The position numbers were made by a program, and so were the translations under genes. A stretch of DNA of 64,000 nucleotides from an uncultured Alistipes sp. (GTDB lineage Bacteria > Bacteroidota > Bacteroidia > Bacteroidales > Rikenellaceae): contig UQUQ01000004.1 of NCBI GenBank assembly GCA_900544265.1, positions 62,001-126,000 on the forward strand. Reading direction: 5' to 3'. Below the pieces are notes generated by a model. That model was not told where the DNA came from. It worked only from the letters and a program-made list of their open reading frames with translations, and did no database searches. Position 1 is the first letter of the stretch. Each line of letters starts with the position of its first letter. Below are positions 57,324-64,000 of this stretch, piece by piece.

Positions 57324-57450
57324 ACCCGAAACCGACACCCGAAACCGACCGAAAAACCGAGACACAACCTAAAATAAAAAGTTCAAATCGGAGTTTCCCG
57401 CCGCGGAGCTCTTACCCTCCGCACGAAAGACTCATAGTTGTGCGACGAAG

Positions 57451-57479
57451 CCCCGGAAAACCGGGGTTTCGTTATTTTT
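57451..57479 (+). terminator. Possible short terminator after the small membrane protein
   Basis: CCCCGG (57451-57456) pairs with CCGGGG (57461-57466), loop AAAA, followed by TTTCGTTATTTTT. Confidence 0.55.
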
Positions 57480-57485
57480 GCTAAT

Positions 57486-57565
57486 TTTGCAGCGCGGACC
57501 GCCACCGCCTGTTTGCTGTTTTTGCAGCGCGGACCGCCACCGCCTGTTTGCTGTTTTTGCAGCGC
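57486..57565 (+). repeat. 35-bp tandem repeat upstream of the DHA2 transporter
   Basis: Two perfect 35-bp copies start at 57486 and 57521, and the first ten bases of a third start at 57556. Each junction carries GCTG-TTTTTG-CAGC, able to form a small hairpin. -7-like elements TATTTTTG (57473-57480) and TAATTTTG (57482-57489) sit at the left edge, so the repeat lies in the leader of the transporter mRNA. Confidence 0.9.
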
Positions 57566-57590
57566 AGATCGCAAGTCCGCTACCGCGCAG

Positions 57591-59051
57591 ATGGAGATTC
57601 AGAGAGCCATATCCGCCACGCAGACCGCCCCGACCGACGGCATTCCGATGCCGCGCCGCCTCGGGGCCATCCTCGCCGTAGCCTTCGGCGTCAGCCTCTC
57701 GGTGCTCGATGGCTCGATCGCCAACGTCGCCCTGCCCACGATCGGCCGCGAACTGGGCATCTCGCCCGCCGACTCGATCTGGATCGTCAACGCCTACCAG
57801 CTGGCCATCATGATCTCGATCCTCTCGCTCTCGGCCCTGGGCGATCTGGTCGGCTACCGCAAGGTCTACATCGCCGGGCTGATGCTCTTCACGGTGGCGT
57901 CGGTGGGCTGCGCCCTCTCCGAATCGCTCCAGTCGCTCGTCCTTTCGCGCGTGATGCAGGGATTCGGCGCCGCGGCCGTCACGTCGGTCAACACGACCCT
58001 GATCCGCGTCATCTACCCCCGCTCGCAGCTCGGGCGCGGCATGGGCATCAACGCCACGGTCGTGGCCATCTCGTCCGTTGCCGGGCCGACGATCGCCGCG
58101 GGGATTCTCTCCGTCGCCTCGTGGCCGTGGCTCTTCGCCGTCAGCATCCCCGTGGGGCTCGTGGCACTCACGTTGAGCCACCGCTTCCTGCCCCGCAACC
58201 CCGTGCGGGTCACAAGCCGCCACTTCAGCTGGCGCGACGCCGTGATGAACGCCCTGACCTTCGGCCTGATGATGGCCTCGGTCGAGGGGTTCTCGCACGG
58301 ACTCGACCCGCGCATCCTCTCGGTCGGCGTCGCCGCGCTGCTCGTCATCGGATTTTTCTTCATCCGCAGCCAGCTCCGCGAGGAGTACCCCATCCTGCCG
58401 TTCGACCTGCTGCGCATCCCGATCTTCTCGGTCTCGGTGGCCACGTCGATCTGCTCGTTCCTCGGGCAGATGCTCGCCCTTGTGGCGCTGCCCTTCTACC
58501 TGCAGAGCGAGTGCGGCTACGACGAGGTGCAGACCGGACTGCTCCTGACGGCGTGGCCCGCCGTCATCATGGTCGTGGCCCCGACGGCCGGCTACCTGGT
58601 CGAGCGCATCCACGCCGGGCTGCTCGGCGGCATCGGGCTCACGATGATGACCGCGGGGCTGCTGCTGCTCGCCTTCCTGCCGCCGCACCCCACGCAGGGC
58701 GCCATCGTCTGGCGGCTGATGCTCTGCGGCGCCGGATTCGGCCTCTTCCAGTCGCCCAACAACAGCATTCTGATCGCCTCGGCGCCCCCCGAACGCAGCG
58801 GCTCGGCCAGCGGCATGCTCGCCACGGCCCGCCTGCTGGGACAGACCACCGGCGCGGCGCTCATGGCCCTGCTCTTCCACTTCGTACCGGGGCGCAGCAC
58901 CCATGCGGCGCTGCTGCTGGCCAGCGGATTTGTCTGCACAGGGGCCGTCGTGAGCTTCACGCGCGTGCGCCTGCCGCTGCCCGAGGCGCTGCGGCGGAAG
59001 AAGGGGGGCGTAAGCCTCGCGGGGAGGCAGCCGGCGGGGCTCCGTGCGTGA
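57591..59051 (+). CDS. DHA2-type MFS efflux transporter (EmrB/QacA-like)
   Basis: A 486-residue drug:proton antiporter-like protein with 13-14 predicted membrane spans. Family motifs are SLSVLDGSIANVALPTIGRE L in span 1 (motif D1), LGDLVGYRKVYIAGL (motif A) and VAISSVAGPTIAAGIL (motif C). The ATG at 57591 is chosen because the frame upstream runs through the tandem repeat. Substrate unknown. No membrane-fusion partner is adjacent. It is the last gene of clear host composition before the AT-rich element. Confidence 0.87.
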   Translation: MEIQRAISATQTAPTDGIPMPRRLGAILAVAFGVSLSVLDGSIANVALPTIGRELGISPADSIWIVNAYQLAIMISILSLSALGDLVGYRKVYIAGLMLFTVASVGCALSESLQSLVLSRVMQGFGAAAVTSVNTTLIRVIYPRSQLGRGMGINATVVAISSVAGPTIAAGILSVASWPWLFAVSIPVGLVALTLSHRFLPRNPVRVTSRHFSWRDAVMNALTFGLMMASVEGFSHGLDPRILSVGVAALLVIGFFFIRSQLREEYPILPFDLLRIPIFSVSVATSICSFLGQMLALVALPFYLQSECGYDEVQTGLLLTAWPAVIMVVAPTAGYLVERIHAGLLGGIGLTMMTAGLLLLAFLPPHPTQGAIVWRLMLCGAGFGLFQSPNNSILIASAPPERSGSASGMLATARLLGQTTGAALMALLFHFVPGRSTHAALLLASGFVCTGAVVSFTRVRLPLPEALRRKKGGVSLAGRQPAGLRA

Positions 59052-59300
59052 AAAGTCGGCGGGGTCCCTTCGCTTTTCTGCGATTTTTTCCTATATTTGA
59101 TGTAGTTTGATTAAGATTCTTTGAGTATCAAACCATTAAGAAGAACTTGCATGAGAATGGGCAATGGATAAGAAATTGCTAACTTGTTTTATTACACTAT
59201 ATTCCTCATGCTTTTCAAATAACTCTTTTCTAAGTGCAAAGATACGATTTTTTCTTCAATTATTAGTAAATAATGAGATAATCTTATCATATCTAATATA

Positions 59301-59328
59301 GAAAAGGCGGTCAATTGACCGCCTTTTC
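59301..59328. terminator. Perfect 28-bp palindrome, likely bidirectional terminator
   Basis: GAAAAGGCGGTCAA (59301-59314) is followed directly by its reverse complement to 59328. The T-rich right flank and A-rich left flank allow termination in both directions. Confidence 0.65.
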
Positions 59329-59368
59329 TACTCAACGATTTATAGCACCTCGTTGACAAATGCCACAA

Positions 59369-59491
59369 TCAACTTCTCCTAGGAAGTTTCCTGCAATGTG
59401 TCCTGACATATTCCCATATGCCTCTTCGGAAACGAGTATAATCTCGTACACTCACAGGTTTTAATCGTGATTTACACTTACATCTAGCCAT
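59369..59491 (-). CDS. Possible 40-residue Cys/Arg-rich small protein
   Basis: An ATG at 59491 gives a very basic 40-residue product, beginning ARCKCKSRLKPVSVRDYTRF and containing three cysteines and one histidine. Short basic proteins like this occur near Bacteroidetes mobile elements, but I cannot name the family. The frame opens further upstream without support. Could be chance. Confidence 0.35.
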   Translation of the reverse strand: MARCKCKSRLKPVSVRDYTRFRRGIWEYVRTHCRKLPRRS

Positions 59492-59607
59492 AATCAACAA
59501 GTTATTTATTAAATAAATATCACGATAATTCAAAAAGTAAAGATTATTAAGAAAAAATATATCATTATTCCGTAACCAGAGTTCACCAAACCACAGGCAA
59601 AGGTAAC

Positions 59608-59720
59608 TCGTGTTCTTTTCGTCCAAGCAAGGTCAAGCCCTGCGGGTGTCGTGGAAAAATCATCCTCGCCCCGTGGGGCTTCTGTATTTTTCCACACAAC
59701 CTTGCCTGACGAGAACACGA
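59608..59720. repeat. Nested inverted repeats, candidate oriT or structured element
   Basis: Three concentric inverted repeats share one axis: TCGTGTTCT...AAGCAAGGT (59608-59632) with ACCTTGCC...AGAACACGA (59699-59720), GTGGAAAAAT (59651-59660) with ATTTTTCCAC (59686-59695), and GCCCC (59668-59672) with GGGGC (59675-59679). The order of arms is that of a single extended hairpin or cruciform. It lies just upstream of the first element gene. Confidence 0.8.
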
Positions 59721-59788
59721 CCTTTTAGAGCCTGTAGTTTGGGAACTCCGGCCCCGAATAGCCGGACTAACAAGAAATATATAATGTT

Positions 59789-60748
59789 ATGTCAAAAGCA
59801 GTATTAAACAACAGTCAAGCAACAGGTCACACCGACCTGCTATCAGGTATCTTGAAGGTACAAGTGAGAAACGAGGAGAAGATTACGGAGCAAGACCGTA
59901 TCTATTGCCAGAATCAGCAGGACGAGCTTTACAAGACGCTCGACCAGATTGCCTGGTGGTACAACATCTTCAAGAGAGAAGCCGAGAAGTATGAGGGTAA
60001 AATCAAACTCAAGCACGAGCCGAACGGTAAGATTACCACAAGCAGCTATGACCTCCACTATCGCTACAATAACGATGAGAAGGATTATACCCATCACGAG
60101 TTTACTCCTTTCAAGAACATCAATGAGTTGGTGGATAGCCGTCATAACGCTATCAGGAACTTCATCAGCCGCATCATCGGCTATTTCAACAACACCTACA
60201 GTGTCTCCGTTGAAGCTCCAAAGATTGATGAGAAGACTCTGCCGATAGACTTCCGACCTGTATATAACACCTATGTAGATGTGGTCATCGAACATCTTGG
60301 AGGCAAGAGTTTCAGAGATACTGCCGAGGAAGAACTGATTAAACGATTCCTTGAAACAGTCAGACCATCTAATTGGAGCAAGGTGAAGCCTGAACTGAAG
60401 AAGGACAAAATCATCTTCCCCGATATTGTCACTTGGGACTCTTTCCATTACGAGTGTTATAAGGATTATAGGTTCTCATACGAAACAGACCGTAAGGTCA
60501 GCCGCTTCTGCGAAGGTATAGCCTTTGGTGCAGATGATGTACTCTGTGGCAGTATCGAGATGATTATCGGTCTTGATACCCGAAATGTAGATATATCCAG
60601 ATGGTACGACCTGACAACGACCAATGCTGTAAGTCTTAAATTTTATGGAAACACCCGTATCGATGTCAAGTTCAAGGACAGTGCAACGGCAGAGAGTTGT
60701 TTCAAGCGACTTCGACTAAATGAAATCAAACTAAGAGACGAGAATTGA
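59789..60748 (+). CDS. Mobile-element protein of unknown function
   Basis: A 319-residue soluble protein with AT-rich codon use unlike the genes to its left. No motif is recognised. It is rich in aromatic and charged residues (DQIAWWYNIFKREAEKYEGK IKLKHEP, HEFTPFKNINELVDSRHNAI RNFISRIIGYF), predicted mixed alpha/beta, and lacks a signal peptide or membrane span. A hairpin terminator follows. Genes of this size precede the methyltransferase-helicase in some Bacteroidetes conjugative elements, as far as I recall. Confidence 0.75.
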   Translation: MSKAVLNNSQATGHTDLLSGILKVQVRNEEKITEQDRIYCQNQQDELYKTLDQIAWWYNIFKREAEKYEGKIKLKHEPNGKITTSSYDLHYRYNNDEKDYTHHEFTPFKNINELVDSRHNAIRNFISRIIGYFNNTYSVSVEAPKIDEKTLPIDFRPVYNTYVDVVIEHLGGKSFRDTAEEELIKRFLETVRPSNWSKVKPELKKDKIIFPDIVTWDSFHYECYKDYRFSYETDRKVSRFCEGIAFGADDVLCGSIEMIIGLDTRNVDISRWYDLTTTNAVSLKFYGNTRIDVKFKDSATAESCFKRLRLNEIKLRDEN

Positions 60749-60766
60749 TGACCACACGATATGTAT

Positions 60767-60807
60767 GACACTCCGTAGGAACTGCCTGCGGGGTGTCTTT
60801 CGTTTTT
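60767..60807 (+). terminator. Terminator between the two element genes
   Basis: GACAC (60767-60771) pairs with GTGTC (60793-60797), and CCG and AGG pair inward with CGG and CCT, giving a nearly continuous 13-bp stem with G-T pairs and loop AACTG, then TTTCGTTTTT. Confidence 0.8.
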
Positions 60808-60829
60808 ATCCACTTCAATCATTACAGCC

Positions 60830-63800
60830 ATGTATGCCATCATACCACAACAGATACCGCAAGGCAAGCGTGCAGAGATCAACGAGAAGATTCTCTTTGC
60901 CATCAACTCCGGTAAGGATATGATTCCTGCGGAGAGTATATACAACTGCTATACGGGTATCGGAGGACTGCACAACCTCAAGCAGTCGGACTTCGCCAGC
61001 TATCACGAGTATGCCGAGGCAAAGAAGGAGTTCGAGATGGGACAGTTCTTTACACCGCACGAGGTATGTCGGGATATGGTAGATGTACTCTCTCCCACAT
61101 CATCGGAGATGATTCTCGATATGTGCTGTGGTATGGGAAATTTTTTCAACCATCTGCCCAACCAACACAACGCCTACGGCTTTGACATAGACAGCAAAGC
61201 TGTGGCAGTGGCAAGGTATCTCTATCCCGATGCACATATCGACAAATGCGACATACAGCAGTACCACTCCGAGCAACGCTTCGATGCCATTATCGGTAAT
61301 CCTCCGTTCAATCTGAAGTTCGACTTCCGACTATCCCAGGAGTATTACATCGACAAAGCCTATCATCTGCTCAATCCCGCGGGATTCCTTATGGTCATAG
61401 TTCCAGCCTCCTTTATGCAGAATGAGTTCTGGGAGAAGAGCCGTGTAGGAAGAGTAAACGAGGACTTCTCCTTCATCGGACAGACAAGGTTGGCACCGCA
61501 CGCCTTCACATCGGTAGGTGTAGATAACTTCAACACCAAGATAATGGTCTTCCTGCGTCGCTCACAGCATATCGAGATGAATCCCTACAATGCCGAGGAG
61601 TTTGTCTCTATGGCTGAACTCAAGGAGCGTGTGAAGAAAGCCCGTGAGATGAAGCACCGCCTGCGTCTTGACCTTATGCGAGAAACCAACCGCATAGACA
61701 AGGAGGAGTTGGAACACTTCGAGTACAAGCTCGCCAAGTATATGTACGAGTTGAAGGCTCACGCAAGGCTCAACAAGCATATCGACAAGGCTGTTGCTCT
61801 TGTTACCAAGTTCCGCAACCAGAAGCCTCCTGAGAATGCCACCAACGAGCAGATGAAGGAGTGGGAACGCAAGAAGCTGACCACTGCCAAAGTGCTGGCC
61901 ACCATACGCAAGTATATCACCTCGCAGAATGTCGTGCCACGCAAGGAGGTCGCATTGGTAAAGACCTCTTACGGTTTCAAGCTCAAGCAGTATGCACCAC
62001 GACTGCTTGACAAGGTGGAACATAAGGCTGCAAGCATCAATGACCTTATATTGGATAGTACCGTACTACCTATGCCTGAGATAGCAACCGAAGAGAATCT
62101 GCGACAGATACGCATCGCCAAAAGGCTTATCCGCCGTAAGCGTTGGCTCTATGATATACAGAATCAACCCTTCTCCGATATGGAAACAGACGATGCCCTT
62201 GCCGAGTATCTCGATAATGCCACCTTCGTAAACAAGGATGGTGAGGTATGCGAGTTCACGCAGTTGCAGAAGCACGATCTGAACCTTGTGCTTCAGAAGC
62301 GATATGCTCTGCTCAACTGGCAGCAAGGTTCTGGCAAGACCGCAGCTGTATATCACAGAGCCAAGTATCTGCTCAAATATGGTAAGGTACGCAATGTGGT
62401 GATACTTGCCCCTGCCATTGCCACCAATATGACATGGACTCCGTTCCTCGCCATCAACAAGGAGCGATACAGGGTGATACGCACATACAAGGATCTTGAA
62501 GATGTGCCGAGAGGAATATTCCTTGTACTCTCCACCTCTATGGTCGGTAAACTCAAACGCGAACTTATGCGTTTCGTAAAACTCACATCAAGAAAACTAT
62601 GCCTTGTATTCGATGAGTCGGACGAGATTACCAATCCCTCATCACAGCGTACAAGGCATATTCTGGCAGTGTTCCGCAGACTCAAATACAAGATTCTCGA
62701 TACGGGAACAACCACCCGTAACAATATCGCAGAGCTATACAGCCAGTTTGAGTTACTCTATAACAACTCGGTCAATATGACCTGTTGGTGCAGCAGTATC
62801 TACCATGAGAACCGAGATAAGGAGATAGAGTGCGAAAGAAACCTCCACTGCGGAGAACCATTCCCTGCGTTCAGAGGTCATGTGCTGTTCCGTGCCTGCC
62901 ACTGTCCGGGTAAGGCAACGGTATTCGGCATAGAGAAGCAGAATCAGGATGTCTATAACAAGGATGAACTCTTCGACCTCATAGGCAAGACCATCATCAC
63001 CCGTAAGTTCCGAGACTTTGCAGGCGAGAAATACAAGATACGGACACATACCGTAAGCCCCTCAAAGGGTGAGCATGAAGTTTATCGTGTCATCATCGAG
63101 GAGTTCTGCCGTATATGCGAACTCTACTACAACAGCACGGGTGACACGAAGAAGGATGCAGGACTGAAACTTATGCGACAAATAAAGTTGCTTATCAAGG
63201 CTTGCTCCGTTCCACACCTCATATCGGGATACTACGGCGATGACTATCCGAGCAAGACACGATACATAGAATCATTGATACGCAAGATACCGGGCAAGGT
63301 AGCCATCGGCTGTACCACACTTGCCGCCTTTGACCTCTATGAGAGCTATATCCGTGAACGCTTCCCCGACAGACCGATATATGTCGTAAAGGGAGATGTG
63401 GCGTTCAAGAAGCGTCAGAGCATCGTGACGGAGTTCGATTCCACCATCAACGGCATACTGATATGCACGCAGCAGAGCCTGAGCAGTTCGGTAAACATAC
63501 CCACCTGCAACGATGTGATACTGGAGTCGCTGCAATGGAACATACCCAAGATGGAGCAGTTCTACTTCCGCTTCATACGCCTCGACTCCAAGGAGATGAA
63601 GGATGTGCATTATGTCACCTACGAAGACTCCGTTGAGCAGAACCTGATGGCATTGGTACTCACCAAAGAGCGTCTCAACGAGTTCATCAAGACGGGCGAA
63701 GTGAAAGAGCAGTCGGAAATCTTCGAGGAGTTCGATATCACAATGTCGGTCATCGACAGCCTGCTGATACGCTCAACGGACAGCGAGGGTAAGATACATA

Positions 63801-63832
63801 TCAGCTGGGGAAGCCAGCGAGTAACAAGTTAA
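60830..63832 (+). CDS. N6-adenine DNA methyltransferase fused to an SF2/SNF2-like helicase
   Basis: A 1000-residue fusion. Residues about 60-300 form an N6-adenine methyltransferase: SAM motif I DMCCGMGNFF (97-106) and catalytic NPPF (157-160). A helical linker follows (about 280-460). Residues about 470-960 form an ATP-driven helicase/translocase: Walker A QQGSGKTA (498-505), DESD box CLVFDESDEIT (595-598), DTGTTTRNN as motif III, and a C-terminal lobe with ICTQQSLSSSVN and FYFRFIRLDSKEM. Several cysteines between 652 and 692 suggest a metal-binding insertion. No target-recognition domain or nuclease is seen. This resembles methylase-helicase proteins of conjugative elements and phages (such as P1 DarB) that protect incoming DNA. 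Low-GC, horizontally acquired. Confidence 0.85.
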   Translation: MYAIIPQQIPQGKRAEINEKILFAINSGKDMIPAESIYNCYTGIGGLHNLKQSDFASYHEYAEAKKEFEMGQFFTPHEVCRDMVDVLSPTSSEMILDMCCGMGNFFNHLPNQHNAYGFDIDSKAVAVARYLYPDAHIDKCDIQQYHSEQRFDAIIGNPPFNLKFDFRLSQEYYIDKAYHLLNPAGFLMVIVPASFMQNEFWEKSRVGRVNEDFSFIGQTRLAPHAFTSVGVDNFNTKIMVFLRRSQHIEMNPYNAEEFVSMAELKERVKKAREMKHRLRLDLMRETNRIDKEELEHFEYKLAKYMYELKAHARLNKHIDKAVALVTKFRNQKPPENATNEQMKEWERKKLTTAKVLATIRKYITSQNVVPRKEVALVKTSYGFKLKQYAPRLLDKVEHKAASINDLILDSTVLPMPEIATEENLRQIRIAKRLIRRKRWLYDIQNQPFSDMETDDALAEYLDNATFVNKDGEVCEFTQLQKHDLNLVLQKRYALLNWQQGSGKTAAVYHRAKYLLKYGKVRNVVILAPAIATNMTWTPFLAINKERYRVIRTYKDLEDVPRGIFLVLSTSMVGKLKRELMRFVKLTSRKLCLVFDESDEITNPSSQRTRHILAVFRRLKYKILDTGTTTRNNIAELYSQFELLYNNSVNMTCWCSSIYHENRDKEIECERNLHCGEPFPAFRGHVLFRACHCPGKATVFGIEKQNQDVYNKDELFDLIGKTIITRKFRDFAGEKYKIRTHTVSPSKGEHEVYRVIIEEFCRICELYYNSTGDTKKDAGLKLMRQIKLLIKACSVPHLISGYYGDDYPSKTRYIESLIRKIPGKVAIGCTTLAAFDLYESYIRERFPDRPIYVVKGDVAFKKRQSIVTEFDSTINGILICTQQSLSSSVNIPTCNDVILESLQWNIPKMEQFYFRFIRLDSKEMKDVHYVTYEDSVEQNLMALVLTKERLNEFIKTGEVKEQSEIFEEFDITMSVIDSLLIRSTDSEGKIHISWGSQRVTS

Positions 63833-63843
63833 ACAGAAAGTCT

Positions 63844-64000
63844 ATGGAAAATATGGATTTGAATAATGCCGAGGTTGCCGTAACCACACAGCACATCTTA
63901 GACGGGAAAGAGCACAAGGACTACTGGGTGCAGATGTCCGACTATAGCGACATGGGAGAATTCCTCTGTGCCTGCTCCGACCTCTTTCCCGAAGAAGAGG
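63844..64000 (+). CDS. Partial gene at the right edge, possible ArdA-like antirestriction protein
   Basis: The ATG at 63844, 11 bp after the methylase-helicase stop, opens a frame that runs to the window end (52 residues visible). The sequence AVTTQHILDGKEHKDYWVQM SDYSDMGEFLCACSDLFPEE is acidic. It reminds me of antirestriction (ArdA-like) proteins encoded next to such methylases in Bacteroides elements. Only the N-terminus is visible, so the family call is weak. Confidence 0.5.
   Translation, partial: MENMDLNNAEVAVTTQHILDGKEHKDYWVQMSDYSDMGEFLCACSDLFPEEE

Larger units (their letters stand above)
59052..59788. other. AT-rich junction between host sequence and a mobile element
   Basis: GC content falls abruptly just after 59100. 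The stretch holds TATATTTG (59092-59099), a 28-bp palindrome, one possible 40-codon gene on the minus strand (59369-59491), and a large nested inverted repeat (59608-59720). No other gene is supported. I could not find the exact attachment site because the other end of the element is outside the window. Confidence 0.6.

Noticed and set aside
57451..57565. The tandem repeat considered as a CRISPR array
   Set aside because: Copies are directly adjacent with no spacers, only two and a third copies exist, and no cas genes are near.
57438..57590. N-terminal extension of the DHA2 transporter
   Set aside because: The 51 extra codons are the translation of the tandem repeat and contain no membrane or signal feature; the family start is the ATG at 57591.
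59092..59099. TATATTTG considered as the promoter of a gene in the junction
   Set aside because: No open frame of useful length follows on the plus strand before 59789.

Overview
The window is a piece of a GC-rich Bacteroidales chromosome, most likely Alistipes or a close relative (Rikenellaceae). The evidence is the SusC/SusD starch locus, lipoprotein signals of Bacteroidetes type, DUF3078, DUF3667, DUF3108 and WbqC families, and promoters of the Bacteroidetes form TTTG-N19/20/21-TAnnTTTG seen before many genes. Genus is inferred from base composition and protein character, not from a marker search.

Layout. 0.2-6.0 kb: an HxlR regulator divergent from a DJ-1/PfpI protein, a DUF3667 membrane protein, an AraC regulator, a lipid kinase and an ApbE flavin transferase. 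6.1-19.5 kb: housekeeping genes (rpsO-pnp, an abundant OmpA-like/TPR lipoprotein, deoC, a DUF3078/S41 protease cluster, nfo, and a cvpA-rsgA-trmH-aminotransferase operon). 19.5-32 kb: an XRE regulator divergent from a long coiled-coil surface lipoprotein, a family 2 glycosidase that has lost both catalytic glutamates, ispG-wbqC, a short lipoprotein, recG and two envelope proteins.

32.3-54.6 kb is a starch/maltodextrin utilisation region. It has malQ, a LytS/LytTR-type two-component system, and, divergently, an MFS sugar transporter followed by susC, susD, a SusE/SusF-like binding lipoprotein, a SusG-like amylase, two more GH13 enzymes and a SusB-like GH97 alpha-glucosidase. A ROK glucokinase-like gene closes it. 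The expected flow is: SusCDE bind starch, SusG cuts it at the surface, periplasmic GH13/GH97 enzymes make glucose and short maltodextrins, the MFS carrier imports them, and MalQ and the ROK kinase process them. Between the two-component genes and the MFS/sus genes lie three CCGyTCGTCG direct repeats spaced exactly 21 bp apart. This is the layout of a LytTR operator.

54.7-59.05 kb: polyprenyl synthetase, a U32 peptidase/tRNA hydroxylation protein, a small membrane protein and a DHA2-type drug transporter behind a 35-bp tandem repeat. From about 59.1 kb GC content and codon use drop sharply. The rest looks like one end of an integrative/conjugative element: a 113-bp nested inverted repeat, an unrecognised 319-aa protein, a 1000-aa fusion of an N6-adenine methyltransferase with an SF2/SNF2-like helicase, and the start of a possible antirestriction gene. 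The element runs off the right edge, and no tRNA, rRNA or CRISPR array was seen.
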